A stretch of DNA of 9,216 nucleotides from Candidatus Hydrogenedentota bacterium (lineage in GTDB: Bacteria > Hydrogenedentota > Hydrogenedentia > Hydrogenedentales > CAITNO01): assembly GCA_023145975.1 (NCBI GenBank), contig JAGLCZ010000338.1, positions 1 to 9,216 of the forward strand. Reading direction: 5' to 3'. The notes beneath the pieces were generated by a model. It was not told where the DNA came from. It did not search any database and was given only the letters and a program-made list of their open reading frames with translations. Below are positions 1 to 7,111 of this stretch, in pieces. Position numbers and translations under genes: made by a program. Positions within the stretch are counted from its first letter, which is position 1, and each line of letters begins with the position of its first letter.

Positions 1-38
1 TCACCTTCACCTTCAACGGGTTCACCTTCAATACAATC
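1..38 (-). other. Start of an EGE-rich linker at the window edge
   Basis: The final 12 codons read DCIEGEPVEGEG and continue into a GA- codon start at the edge. In proteins of this style, such linkers often precede a C-terminal anchoring or sorting segment or another domain; what follows here lies outside the window. Confidence 0.7.
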
Positions 39-3000
39 GTCCTGCACGGTAACCGTCCTGGTAACCTCAACAGCAACGTTCCCAAAGGAATCGGTGATAT
101 TGTAGGTAATCTCATAAGTACCCGGAACTGAAGTATTAACACTATCGGCAACTACGATACTTGTACTTAAGTCGCCTTCGCACGTATCGGCTGCCGTAGC
201 TCCTGCATCCGTATAAACCGTGCCGCACGATACCGTCTCGGCATCCGAACCCAAGAGTGCAATCAGAGGCACCGAAGCATCTATAACCCGCACCAGACGC
301 GCAAAGTCAACGATGAGTTCACCATCTCCGTCAAGGAAATTGGCGTCACCCGCACCATCAAATAGCGGTGGGATTCCGTCTACATCCAAAACGGGGTACA
401 TATAACCAGCCGTATCGACGACCTCATAAATAAGCAGGTAGTCTGCAGGAACAGCACTAAATGCGTCATAAGCCAGGTTAACAGGGATTACATCATCCCC
501 ATCAAGTAACCAGGCATAGGCCATTACGCCTGCCTCACCTGCCTCAAGCATATTTTGAACTGTACCAAAATTACCGTCACAGGCATCAGCAGCTGCAAAA
601 TCGGCGGGCTCTACAAATCGAGTACCACACTCAACAAGAACAAATCCGTCATCATCAAGCACCTCTTCAGAAAACGCGCCAAGCTGCAAAGTCGGCGGTG
701 TTGTATCTACGACTTCAACATAAGCTGTTGTCTCAGTTACATTACCGAAGGAATCGACTGCCGTGTAAACCACCGAGGAGTTCCCCGGCACATCCGTACG
801 AATAACCTCAATGGGGAATCCGCCTTCATCAAAATACGCCAATGTAATCTCAAGCTCAGGCGAATTTCCAGTACACAGACTGTGTATATCTGGCGTCGGC
901 AATACAAAAGTATCACCACATTCAACGGTGATATGAATCTCGTCATCACCATCGGGAAGAAGCGGCGTACCCGATTCATCAAACAAATCGATACCATAAT
1001 CTTCCACCAAAACGATATGGCGTTCCGCATTCGCATTGTTGTTCAAGGAATCTTTTGCACTATAAGTCAACAGCCAGTTGCTATTGATACCATATTCATT
1101 ATCAACAGCAAATTGCTTGAGCGCATCGGCAAGAATCCCGTCACCCCAAACAACAGCCATAGAAGTCAACATATCGGCATCTTCACAGGCATCCACAACG
1201 TGGAAACCCGTGTTCGGCATAATCGCCCACCAACCTTCGAAATAACTTTCTATTTCTGCCTCATTCATATCGGCAAACATACACAATGGCAACTGCGTAA
1301 CAGCACCTTCCGATAACACAGGCTGTCCTGCTTCATCCAGAAGCACGATCTCAGGAAGAGTATCCCGTACAACAACCGTACGCTTCCACACCTGTCCCCA
1401 GCGATCTGCCCACCAGAGGTCAATTCCGGGCCTTGTATAGACCCGTCTGTACTCACCAGGAGTATTGATATCAATCACACCGGAACGTTCAATAAGGTGT
1501 GATACATCACCTAGGCAAGAGGTGTAATAGCGATCCTGCTGTTCAAGTTCATGCAGGGTATCGAAAATACTCTCATCACCACAATCTATTTCAATATACT
1601 CCTCGCCAGCGGTTACCCAATTCCAGGTATAAGCCGGAAGCACATGACGTGTAAGATACCCCTGTTTTCCAGAGGAATCCTTAATGAAATAATAGATGCG
1701 GTATCCAGACAGATCAAACTCATCGTAGTACCAACGTGCATTCAGCAGATCAAGCTGGGCGGCATTCAATTCGCCATAATTACCACCCCAGATAAACACT
1801 TCATTTTCACCGTTATCATTTTGCTCGTCATACTCAGGTTCCTCTTCACCTTCCACAGGTTCAGGCTCCCCTTCGCCCTCAGCTTCCTCTTCACCTTCCT
1901 GATCAGGCTTATCCTGCTGTACACGCACCACCACGACCACGGTATCGGATGCTTCTAATACACCCTCGCAAAGGTCCGCCACATCCAAACCCGGATCATA
2001 ATATGGAATATCACAAGACCACAGCATCGCCGTACCATCATCCCACACAGGGGAATTATAGGCACCAAATCTGGTGGGCATTTCATCCAACCATGCCGGT
2101 GGATCCACACTATTTTTCAGTTCCCACAGCCATTTAGGATCTTTCAGATCAGGATCTATAAACTCCTCATGGCTTACCTCTATCTCTGTGGAACCGGAAC
2201 GATTTCCTTCCAATGCTACCAGTGCAAATGCTGGACGTGTTCGATCCAAAATTCTTACATGGCGAACGGCTTCCGCAGTAGCTCCCTGAGAATTCGTAAC
2301 GGTATACGTTACCTCATATTCACCACCAAGATTATCAGAATCCACCTGATAAGCACCAGCAACGACGATGGAACCCGTCAAATCGCCATCTACAACATCG
2401 TAAGCAACAGCGCGGGCATCATCGTAGGCTACACCACACTCCCAATACGTAACTCCCTCAGCATAAGAAAATCCATCTGCATCAGGAACATAATTCAACT
2501 CATCAACCTGATTCATAACAATAACAGGTCTGCTCGTATCCAATACCTGCAGCCATGTATTGCAGGACACTTCATTGCCGGTCTGATCGGCAACAGTAAT
2601 TACCATGGGATAATACATAGGCACATCAGGCGGTGTTAAGACCGTACCCGCAGCCGGCACTTGAGAAATAGTCAAATTACTGTTATCACAGGCATCCAGC
2701 ACAACCAATGGCGCTAATATGTCAGGCACAATCACATTACCATCTTCTTCAAGAATTACGGTCAATGTCGGAGAACACTTGGTAATTTCCGGCGGGGTAG
2801 TATCGACCACTGTTACAGTACGGTTTGCCACACCAGTATTCGGAATTGAATCACTTGCTGTGTAGGTAACAACATAGACGCCGACTACGCCGGTATCTAC
2901 TTCGTCTCCACCCACCACAATACTGGCGGTTACATCACCTTCACATATATCAGCTGCCGCAGCACCTTCATCTACATACGTATCGGCACATTCAACCGTT

Positions 3001-6000
3001 ACATCAGCAGAACCAATAAGGGTAACATCAGGACCGGCAGTGTCAACCACATTTACCGTACGGGTAACTTCTACTGCCGCATTCCCTTCCGGATCATCCA
3101 CATTATAGGTAACAGTGTACTCGGCAACATGACCAACATTCACAGTATCACCACCAACAACAATATTGTTCGTCAAATCGCCAGCACATAGATCCAAAGC
3201 CGTAGCGCCAGCATCCGTATAGGCTGCTCCACACTCCACGGTTACAGGATTGTCACCCAGCAAGGTAATAACGGGAATGGTGGTATCAACCACATCTACG
3301 GTACGTATAACCTCAACCGCAGCATTACCTTCCGGATCGTCCACATTGTACGTTGCTAAATATGTCCCGACAACAGCTGTATCCACAGCACTTGAATCAA
3401 TGACAATCGCCATGGAAATATCGCCGAAACAGGAGTCCAATGCCGTTGCATTGGGTTCAATATATACATCTGCGCATTCAACAGTCATCGGATTATCACC
3501 AAGAAGGCTAATCACGGGAACTGTGGTATCAACTACGTTTACGGTACGCGTAACTTCTACCGCTGCATTACCTTCAGCATCGGTCACATTGTACGTTGCT
3601 AAATATGTCCCGACTACCCCCATGTCAACAGCACTTGAATCAATCACAATTGCCACGGAAATATCACCAAAACAAGCATCCAGGGCGGTTGCACCGGATT
3701 CAACATACATATCTGCACACTCTACAGTTACCGGATTATCACCAAGAAGGGTAATCACGGGAACTGTGGTATCAACTACATTCACAGTGCGTGTAACTTC
3801 TACCGCTCCATTCCCTTCCGGATCGTCCACGTTGTAGGTAATGACATAGTCACCAACGGTACCGACATCAACGGCGTCACCTGCAACAACAATACCAGCA
3901 GTCAAATCACCGGCACAAGCATCCAGTGCAGTTGCTCCTGCATCAGTATAGGTTGTGGCACACTCTACCGTTACCGGATCATCTCCAGTAAGGGTAATAA
4001 CAGGAACCGTAGTATCAACTACATTAATTTCAATGTCATATTTCTTAATTGGGTCAGTATCAAGGGTAGTCACCACAAAACATTCTGCATAGAACACTGC
4101 GGGCGCAGCAGTAACCACTTCTGACGGAGATACGAGATTTCCTTCACCGTCACGAATCTCTATTGCCAGGTCATAGGGGAGATCAACATCTACACAAATA
4201 TCCCAGACCCTGTTGATGGTCGGCAGATTAAAGGATACACCGCATTCAACCTCTACAACAGAACTAACCGCATCTTGAGAAAGAATATTCATGGTTGCAT
4301 CATAGGCAAGGAGCAACCCAATATCCGGTGCAAGCAATACCTGCCTATCTTTCCAGACCTCAAGAGAATGAGGTGTAGTAAGGTTATAAACGAGGGTGTA
4401 CACCCCAAGTAATGCCTCATCACCTGTCTGCTCATAGCCCACCATAGCATCCTGCAGTTCACTAAGTCCGTACACCTGCACTGCAGACGTAAGCTGCTCT
4501 TCATCTTCGCACGGATGCGTCACATAATAACCTTCAAAAATACCGTCTGAAAGATCATAATCCGGCTGCCCCGCCCACCAATTAGCTGCCCAATTATACG
4601 CCTGCTCTTCAAGGGTTCCTCCCGGCGATGCCAGGAAATCACACCACGGCAACACCAGAACAGGATCTTCTTCTGCCAATTCAGTGCCGTCCTCATTTAA
4701 GAGATGTATTTCAGGCAAGGTTTCCTCAACAGTAATTATGCGCCGGGCAGGATCCTGATAAGCAATGGGATACCCATCAATCCAATACTCGCGATAGTAG
4801 GTGCCGGGGATAAAATTATTATTTGCATCAGTAATGATATTGCCTGCGGATACGATGGAATGAGATACATCGCCCATACAGGGATCGTAGGCACGATCTT
4901 TCAATTCCACCTGCCACAATTCGTCAAAAAAAGCATCAACATCAGAATCACAGGTAAGTGTAATCGTCTGCGGATCAGCCATCTCAATAATACCATCATA
5001 GTAGGGCAAAATATTACGTGACATCCTCGCAATATTCCCCGATGAATCCGGAACGAAATAGTACAAACGATATCCATAGAAAGGATTGGGATCGTCGTCA
5101 TCACTTTGCTCCAACAGGGGGAAGTTCCCCTGCAAATACGTTAAAAACTCGGCTGTAATGAATACTTCATCGCCATCGTCATAGTCGTCCCCACTTTCAT
5201 GTACACGCACCAGCACGGCAAGGGTATTATCGAGGATATCATCATAGGAAAACGAACCATCACATCTGTCATCTACTGTAAGTCCAGGCTCTTCATAAGG
5301 TACAAACCAGCAATCCCAGGGCATGGCAACAGCGTCATTCCAGTCTTCATGAACGAAATTATAGGGTGCTGAAAATTCACCTGCCCACTGTGGCAACCCT
5401 GAGGTAAGGATCCGTGCCCTGTCCACCCAATCAAACTCTTCTTCTGCATATTCATCAAGAAGCAAGGGGTGAGCCCCTGAAATCCCGCTGAGAGAATGCA
5501 AAGAAATCATTGGAGCTGTTTCATCTTTGATAACAATATATCGCCCTACTGTTACAGCACGTCCATCCACATCAACGGAATACCCTATGATATATTCATT
5601 ACCAAGAGTGGAATCTATCTGATCCACCAAGGTCATTCCAGGAAACTCAAAAATTTCTACTGTCATCTGGGACGTTACATCCTGCCCGCCTACAGGATCA
5701 TAAGCGGTTGCACCCCAATCCTCAAAAGGAACATTACACTCCCAGGCACCACCCCAAACTTGACCATACTCCCAGGTATCACACGCCGGTCCAGCAGGCA
5801 GCAAATTCGTACATGTAGCCATATAATGCAGCAACTGAGAACCTACTCCATTGAGCGTAATTACGGGGAAAGCATCTGGCGATGTATCTGACTCTATAAC
5901 TGTCAGACACGCCTGGCAAGACACAGGGTTACCCGAAGTATCCTCAACTGTAATATCAAAGCAATGCTGAGCAGGAAGATTATCAGCATTCAGTATTATT

Positions 6001-6515
6001 GTAGTCCCGGGAGAACAGGACTGGGTAACGGTTAAAGCAGCGACATCATCACAGGAATCCGATATAAATAACATACGGGATTCAAAGTCTGGAATATCAA
6101 AAGTTACTATACCCGCAAGCGAATCTACTTCGATCGTTCTTGAAAAAGCACACTGACTAATCACTGGAGGTGTGGTGTCAAGGATATTAACTGTGAATGG
6201 CTCTTGAGTACTGTTTTCAGCGACATCAACCGCTTCGTATACTACGGTATATACACCTTTATCCGGGTTTGCAAGAACCAGCCCACCCAAGTCTACCACC
6301 GTTGAGACCACATCACCATCACAATCATCTACTGCGGTTGCTGCAGGTAATATATACGTTTCATGGCACTCCCCTGTCAGTAAGAGGGGATCAGTAATTG
6401 TAATCACCGGACCGGTAATATCCGGGGCGACGCATTGCGCACCGGCAAAAGACGCTGACAACAACACACCTACAAACAACACACCACAAGTTATACTACT
6501 CAGATTACGTATCAT
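1..6515 (-). CDS. Giant secreted multi-module Ig-like/HYR protein, C-terminus beyond window
   Basis: I checked this frame codon by codon: it is open from an ATG at 6515-6513 to the left edge, 2171 complete codons, with no stop and no sign of a frameshift. A Shine-Dalgarno sits just upstream. Module order by residue: signal peptide 1-26; Ig-like (DUF5011 type) 30-113; HYR-like 114-208; Ig-like 211-331; Trp-rich unknown module 332-506; further Ig-like or unnamed modules 507-598, 599-728 and 729-834; five tandem Ig-like repeats 835-1238; HYR-like 1239-1326; Ig-like 1327-1424; Trp-rich module 1425-1629; unnamed modules 1630-1718, 1719-1838, 1839-1937 and 1938-2079; Ig-like 2080-2159; start of an EGE-rich linker 2160-2171. 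Ig modules share a DTTxPVI opening, a VEC cysteine, a DAC-x-GD cysteine and a TYNVxDxxGN ending. The family is known from bacterial surface and secreted proteins. Adhesion, carbohydrate binding or a structural surface role would all fit; no catalytic domain is seen. The protein is Asp/Glu-rich and Lys-poor. Confidence 0.95.
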   Translation of the reverse strand, partial: MIRNLSSITCGVLFVGVLLSASFAGAQCVAPDITGPVITITDPLLLTGECHETYILPAATAVDDCDGDVVSTVVDLGGLVLANPDKGVYTVVYEAVDVAENSTQEPFTVNILDTTPPVISQCAFSRTIEVDSLAGIVTFDIPDFESRMLFISDSCDDVAALTVTQSCSPGTTIILNADNLPAQHCFDITVEDTSGNPVSCQACLTVIESDTSPDAFPVITLNGVGSQLLHYMATCTNLLPAGPACDTWEYGQVWGGAWECNVPFEDWGATAYDPVGGQDVTSQMTVEIFEFPGMTLVDQIDSTLGNEYIIGYSVDVDGRAVTVGRYIVIKDETAPMISLHSLSGISGAHPLLLDEYAEEEFDWVDRARILTSGLPQWAGEFSAPYNFVHEDWNDAVAMPWDCWFVPYEEPGLTVDDRCDGSFSYDDILDNTLAVLVRVHESGDDYDDGDEVFITAEFLTYLQGNFPLLEQSDDDDPNPFYGYRLYYFVPDSSGNIARMSRNILPYYDGIIEMADPQTITLTCDSDVDAFFDELWQVELKDRAYDPCMGDVSHSIVSAGNIITDANNNFIPGTYYREYWIDGYPIAYQDPARRIITVEETLPEIHLLNEDGTELAEEDPVLVLPWCDFLASPGGTLEEQAYNWAANWWAGQPDYDLSDGIFEGYYVTHPCEDEEQLTSAVQVYGLSELQDAMVGYEQTGDEALLGVYTLVYNLTTPHSLEVWKDRQVLLAPDIGLLLAYDATMNILSQDAVSSVVEVECGVSFNLPTINRVWDICVDVDLPYDLAIEIRDGEGNLVSPSEVVTAAPAVFYAECFVVTTLDTDPIKKYDIEINVVDTTVPVITLTGDDPVTVECATTYTDAGATALDACAGDLTAGIVVAGDAVDVGTVGDYVITYNVDDPEGNGAVEVTRTVNVVDTTVPVITLLGDNPVTVECADMYVESGATALDACFGDISVAIVIDSSAVDMGVVGTYLATYNVTDAEGNAAVEVTRTVNVVDTTVPVISLLGDNPMTVECADVYIEPNATALDSCFGDISMAIVIDSSAVDTAVVGTYLATYNVDDPEGNAAVEVIRTVDVVDTTIPVITLLGDNPVTVECGAAYTDAGATALDLCAGDLTNNIVVGGDTVNVGHVAEYTVTYNVDDPEGNAAVEVTRTVNVVDTAGPDVTLIGSADVTVECADTYVDEGAAAADICEGDVTASIVVGGDEVDTGVVGVYVVTYTASDSIPNTGVANRTVTVVDTTPPEITKCSPTLTVILEEDGNVIVPDILAPLVVLDACDNSNLTISQVPAAGTVLTPPDVPMYYPMVITVADQTGNEVSCNTWLQVLDTSRPVIVMNQVDELNYVPDADGFSYAEGVTYWECGVAYDDARAVAYDVVDGDLTGSIVVAGAYQVDSDNLGGEYEVTYTVTNSQGATAEAVRHVRILDRTRPAFALVALEGNRSGSTEIEVSHEEFIDPDLKDPKWLWELKNSVDPPAWLDEMPTRFGAYNSPVWDDGTAMLWSCDIPYYDPGLDVADLCEGVLEASDTVVVVVRVQQDKPDQEGEEEAEGEGEPEPVEGEEEPEYDEQNDNGENEVFIWGGNYGELNAAQLDLLNARWYYDEFDLSGYRIYYFIKDSSGKQGYLTRHVLPAYTWNWVTAGEEYIEIDCGDESIFDTLHELEQQDRYYTSCLGDVSHLIERSGVIDINTPGEYRRVYTRPGIDLWWADRWGQVWKRTVVVRDTLPEIVLLDEAGQPVLSEGAVTQLPLCMFADMNEAEIESYFEGWWAIMPNTGFHVVDACEDADMLTSMAVVWGDGILADALKQFAVDNEYGINSNWLLTYSAKDSLNNNANAERHIVLVEDYGIDLFDESGTPLLPDGDDEIHITVECGDTFVLPTPDIHSLCTGNSPELEITLAYFDEGGFPIEVIRTDVPGNSSVVYTAVDSFGNVTETTAYVEVVDTTPPTLQLGAFSEEVLDDDGFVLVECGTRFVEPADFAAADACDGNFGTVQNMLEAGEAGVMAYAWLLDGDDVIPVNLAYDAFSAVPADYLLIYEVVDTAGYMYPVLDVDGIPPLFDGAGDANFLDGDGELIVDFARLVRVIDASVPLIALLGSDAETVSCGTVYTDAGATAADTCEGDLSTSIVVADSVNTSVPGTYEITYNITDSFGNVAVEVTRTVTVQDDCIEGEPVEGEG
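39..278 (-). other. Last Ig-like (DUF5011-type) module in view
   Basis: Residues 2080-2159: ASVPLIALLGSDAETVSC, VYTDAGATAADTCEGDLS, VPGTYEITYNITDSFGN and VAVEVTRTVTVQD. It closely matches the central array units but is separated from them by copy B. Confidence 0.85.
1629..2243 (-). other. Unrecognised Trp-rich module, copy B
   Basis: Residues 1425-1629, homologous to copy A. Shared points are a Trp-rich stretch (KWLWELKN, PPAWLDEMPTRFGAYN), WSCDIPYYDPGL, LCEGVL, EVFI and GYRIYYFIKDSSGK. It is about 30 residues longer than copy A because of a Glu/Gly/Pro-rich insertion between the VVVRV and EVFI segments. Confidence 0.6.
1803..1919 (-). other. Acidic EGE/PEP-rich linker inside copy B
   Basis: Residues 1533-1571 are low complexity: QEGEEEAEGEGEPEPVEGEE followed by a short Asp/Asn/Glu-rich tail. 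At the matching place copy A has only ESGDDYDDGD. The same GEPVEGEGE wording reappears at the left edge of the window, so it looks like a linker type used repeatedly by this genome. It is likely disordered and surface exposed. Confidence 0.85.
2538..2801 (-). other. HYR-like module 2
   Basis: Residues 1239-1326, the copy-B counterpart of HYR module 1: TTPPEITKCSPT, IVPDILAPLVVLDACDNSNL, ISQVPAAGTVL and MVITVADQTGNEVSC. It follows the tandem Ig array directly and leads through VLDTSRPVI into an Ig-like module. Confidence 0.7.
2802..4013 (-). repeat. Five tandem DUF5011-type Ig modules, period 243 bases
   Basis: The aspartate codon that closes each module (VVD) lies at 4014, 3771, 3528, 3285, 3042 and 2802, giving four exact 243-base (81-codon) steps and one of 240. 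Each unit reads TTVPVITLLGDNPVTVEC, then an AxxYxDxGATALDxC core with GD, a hydrophobic strand, VGTYxxTYNVDDPEGN and AAVEVTRTVNVVD. Units two (3528-3770) and three (3285-3527) are closest, sharing stretches of identical DNA such as tacgttgctaaatatgtccc, which points to recent duplication or gene conversion. The two Cys per unit probably form a disulfide in the exported protein; that is an inference. Confidence 0.93.
4998..5522 (-). other. Unrecognised Trp-rich module, copy A
   Basis: Residues 332-506. I do not recognise this domain. Landmarks are EEEFDWVDRARIL, LPQWAGEFSAPYNF, WNDAVAMPWDCW, VPYEEPGLTVDDRCDG, a short acidic loop (ESGDDYDDGDEVF), FLTYLQGNFPLL and GYRLYYFVPDSSGN. The final GYRLYYFVPDSSGN segment resembles the last strand pair of an Ig-like fold, so the module may be a heavily elaborated Ig unit. 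Conserved aromatics in both copies would suit a ligand-binding face, but that is a guess. Confidence 0.6.
5892..6176 (-). other. HYR-like module 1
   Basis: Residues 114-208. The TTPPVISQC entry, an FDIPDF strand, SDSCDDVAALTVTQSCSPG and FDITVEDTSGNPVSC follow the hyalin-repeat (HYR) pattern, in which a 'D.C....V..SP.G..F..G...V...A.D..GN...C.F.V.V' layout is typical. HYR modules are Ig-fold units usually linked to adhesion. Confidence 0.7.
6177..6428 (-). other. N-terminal Ig-like (DUF5011-type) module
   Basis: Residues 30-113. It keeps the family pattern loosely: PVITITDP at the start, a GEC cysteine, DDCDGDVV, then GVYTVVYEAVDVAEN and an ILDTTPP exit into the HYR module. It is the first module of super-module copy A. 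Confidence 0.7.
6438..6515 (-). other. Sec signal peptide of the giant protein
   Basis: Residues 1-26 have a short n-region with one Arg (MIRN), a hydrophobic core (CGVLFVGVLLSASF) and a small-residue AGA end, predicting cleavage between Ala26 and Gln27. Cys28 lies close by, but the -1 residue would be Gln, so this is not a lipobox. The presence of a signal peptide at this ATG also supports the start choice. Confidence 0.85.
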
Positions 6516-6522
6516 GAGCCCA

Positions 6523-6529
6523 TCCTTCT
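6523..6529 (-). promoter_or_regulatory. Ribosome binding site of the giant gene
   Basis: AGAAGGA on the minus strand with a 7-base gap to the ATG at 6515. Another ATG overlaps this site but is out of frame and meets a stop after two codons, so the 6515 start is preferred. Confidence 0.85.
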
Positions 6530-6559
6530 AAATTCGTTGAGCAACAGTTATAAAGAAGA

Positions 6560-6642
6560 TTCACCTTGCAATAGCAACCCATACAAAACACCGACACTGC
6601 CAGCTTTTATATTTATGTGTCAGCCGCAATTCACAAGGTAAA
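6560..6642 (-). promoter_or_regulatory. Possible nested hairpin in the leader of the giant gene
   Basis: In the transcript TTTACCTTG (6642-6634) can pair with CAAGGTGAA (6568-6560; one G-U), and inside it CTGACAC (6623-6617) can pair with GTGTCGG (6597-6591; one G-U). This could stabilise the long leader or be a regulatory fold. It does not match a riboswitch class I can name, and arms of this length can arise by chance. Confidence 0.35.
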
Positions 6643-6688
6643 CACTTCCTATTCAAGAACACAGTAATACCTTTGTCATCTTATAACC

Positions 6689-6717
6689 ATTATATATGCT
6701 TTTCGCGTGTTTGTCAA
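6689..6717 (-). promoter_or_regulatory. Consensus sigma-70 promoter of the giant gene
   Basis: On the minus strand TTGACA (6717-6712) is followed after exactly 17 bases by TATAAT (6694-6689). Both hexamers match the consensus fully. Transcription would begin near 6682 and give a leader of about 165 bases before the ATG. Such a strong housekeeping promoter suggests high constitutive expression unless the leader or a repressor limits it. Confidence 0.85.
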
Positions 6718-6731
6718 CAAAAATCCCAAAT

Positions 6732-7111
6732 CTACTGCCTGATATTCCATATTTTCCCTTCTTCTGATATCCGCACCGCCTTGGAGCAGCAGCGAAGAAA
6801 CGTAAGCAATGGATAAATTATCATGGTTCCCGTGCTAGTTACACACCAGTTCAGGCAACAGTCATTGCCAACCGTATTGGCAGTTCTCTCCTCCATCCCA
6901 CAGGCGACCATTACGCACAAAGCTTATAATTCCAGCATCTCTGTCCACAATAATCACAAGGTGTATTTTAAGAGAGGCTGCCCCCGGGCATGTACAACAA
7001 AGCGCTTCACAGATATTCTAGGTATCATTTGGGATAAGTGTACGCAACTGCTATCCCCTTTTCTGCTTCATTTCTCGTATCAATCAGTCAACCTATCTGC
7101 ACTACACTGAA
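6732..7111 (-). pseudogene. Decayed LamG/concanavalin-A-like jellyroll domain
   Basis: No intact frame exists, but pieces in three minus-strand frames line up in order with the C-terminal jellyroll domain seen in many planctomycete-type secreted proteins. Piece 1 (7087-7028): LIDTRNEAEKGIAVAYTYPK, bounded by TGA on both sides. Piece 2 (7017-6865): HLVIIVDRDAGIISFV then NGRLWDGGENCQYGWQ, ended by TGA; compare the family style HHVVxIVDGGPKIISFVVDG...DGG..RQYGW. Piece 3 (to the TAG at 6734-6732): VTSTGTMIIYPLL and AVRISEEGKIWNIRQ, compare LRTSEAVGNYRA. Two frame changes and several stops separate the pieces. The gene pointed toward the giant gene, and its end lies just upstream of that gene's promoter. 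The family pattern is recalled from memory; the piecewise match is what I see. Confidence 0.55.

Larger units (their letters stand above)
705..3041 (-). repeat. Super-module copy B of the giant protein (residues 1159-1937)
   Basis: Co-linear counterpart of copy A, starting with the fifth Ig repeat of the central array and ending with the VECG module (1839-1937). It differs from A mainly by a long acidic linker inside the Trp-rich module. After copy B the protein continues into a different module with the DGDGE-type acidic stretch (1938-2079), then one more Ig-like module. Confidence 0.8.
4014..6428 (-). repeat. Super-module copy A of the giant protein (residues 30-834)
   Basis: Seven consecutive modules: Ig-like, HYR, Ig-like, Trp-rich, a CMGDVSH module, an LPEI module and a VECG module. 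The same seven occur in the same order in copy B (705-3041). Matching landmarks, A versus B: GATAYDP / RAVAYDV in the second Ig; WDCWFVPYEEPGL / WSCDIPYYDPGL and GYRLYYFVPDSSG / GYRIYYFIKDSSG in the Trp-rich module; CMGDVSHSI / CLGDVSHLI; ETLPEIHLLNEDG / DTLPEIVLLDEAG; CEDEEQLTSA / CEDADMLTSM. The copies are clearly divergent, so the duplication is old compared with the tandem Ig array. Confidence 0.8.

Noticed and set aside
555..1316. Plus-strand open frame of 253 codons
   Set aside because: It is the exact antisense phase of the giant minus-strand gene, so it is kept open by that gene's codon use. The translation shows no domain and there is no convincing ribosome binding site.
3250..3837. 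Plus-strand Ser/Thr-rich repetitive open frame of 195 codons
   Set aside because: Its apparent 81-residue repeat is simply the antisense image of the tandem Ig array at 2802-4013.
2802..4013. Regular direct repeats that could suggest a CRISPR or satellite array
   Set aside because: The period is 243 bases, the frame is kept throughout and the units encode Ig-like modules; there are no short repeats with unique spacers.
6438..6515. Lipoprotein signal for the giant protein because of Cys28
   Set aside because: The residues before Cys28 are Gly-Ala-Gln; Gln at -1 does not fit a lipobox, whereas AGA before Gln27 fits ordinary signal peptidase I cleavage.
6516..6682. Known riboswitch in the long leader
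   Set aside because: I could not match conserved core sequences of any class I know; only generic pairing is visible.
6823..7110. Plus-strand 95-codon open frame in the intergenic region
   Set aside because: There is no recognisable domain, and the opposite strand carries pieces of a known-looking domain across it, so it is taken as a chance frame over the relic.
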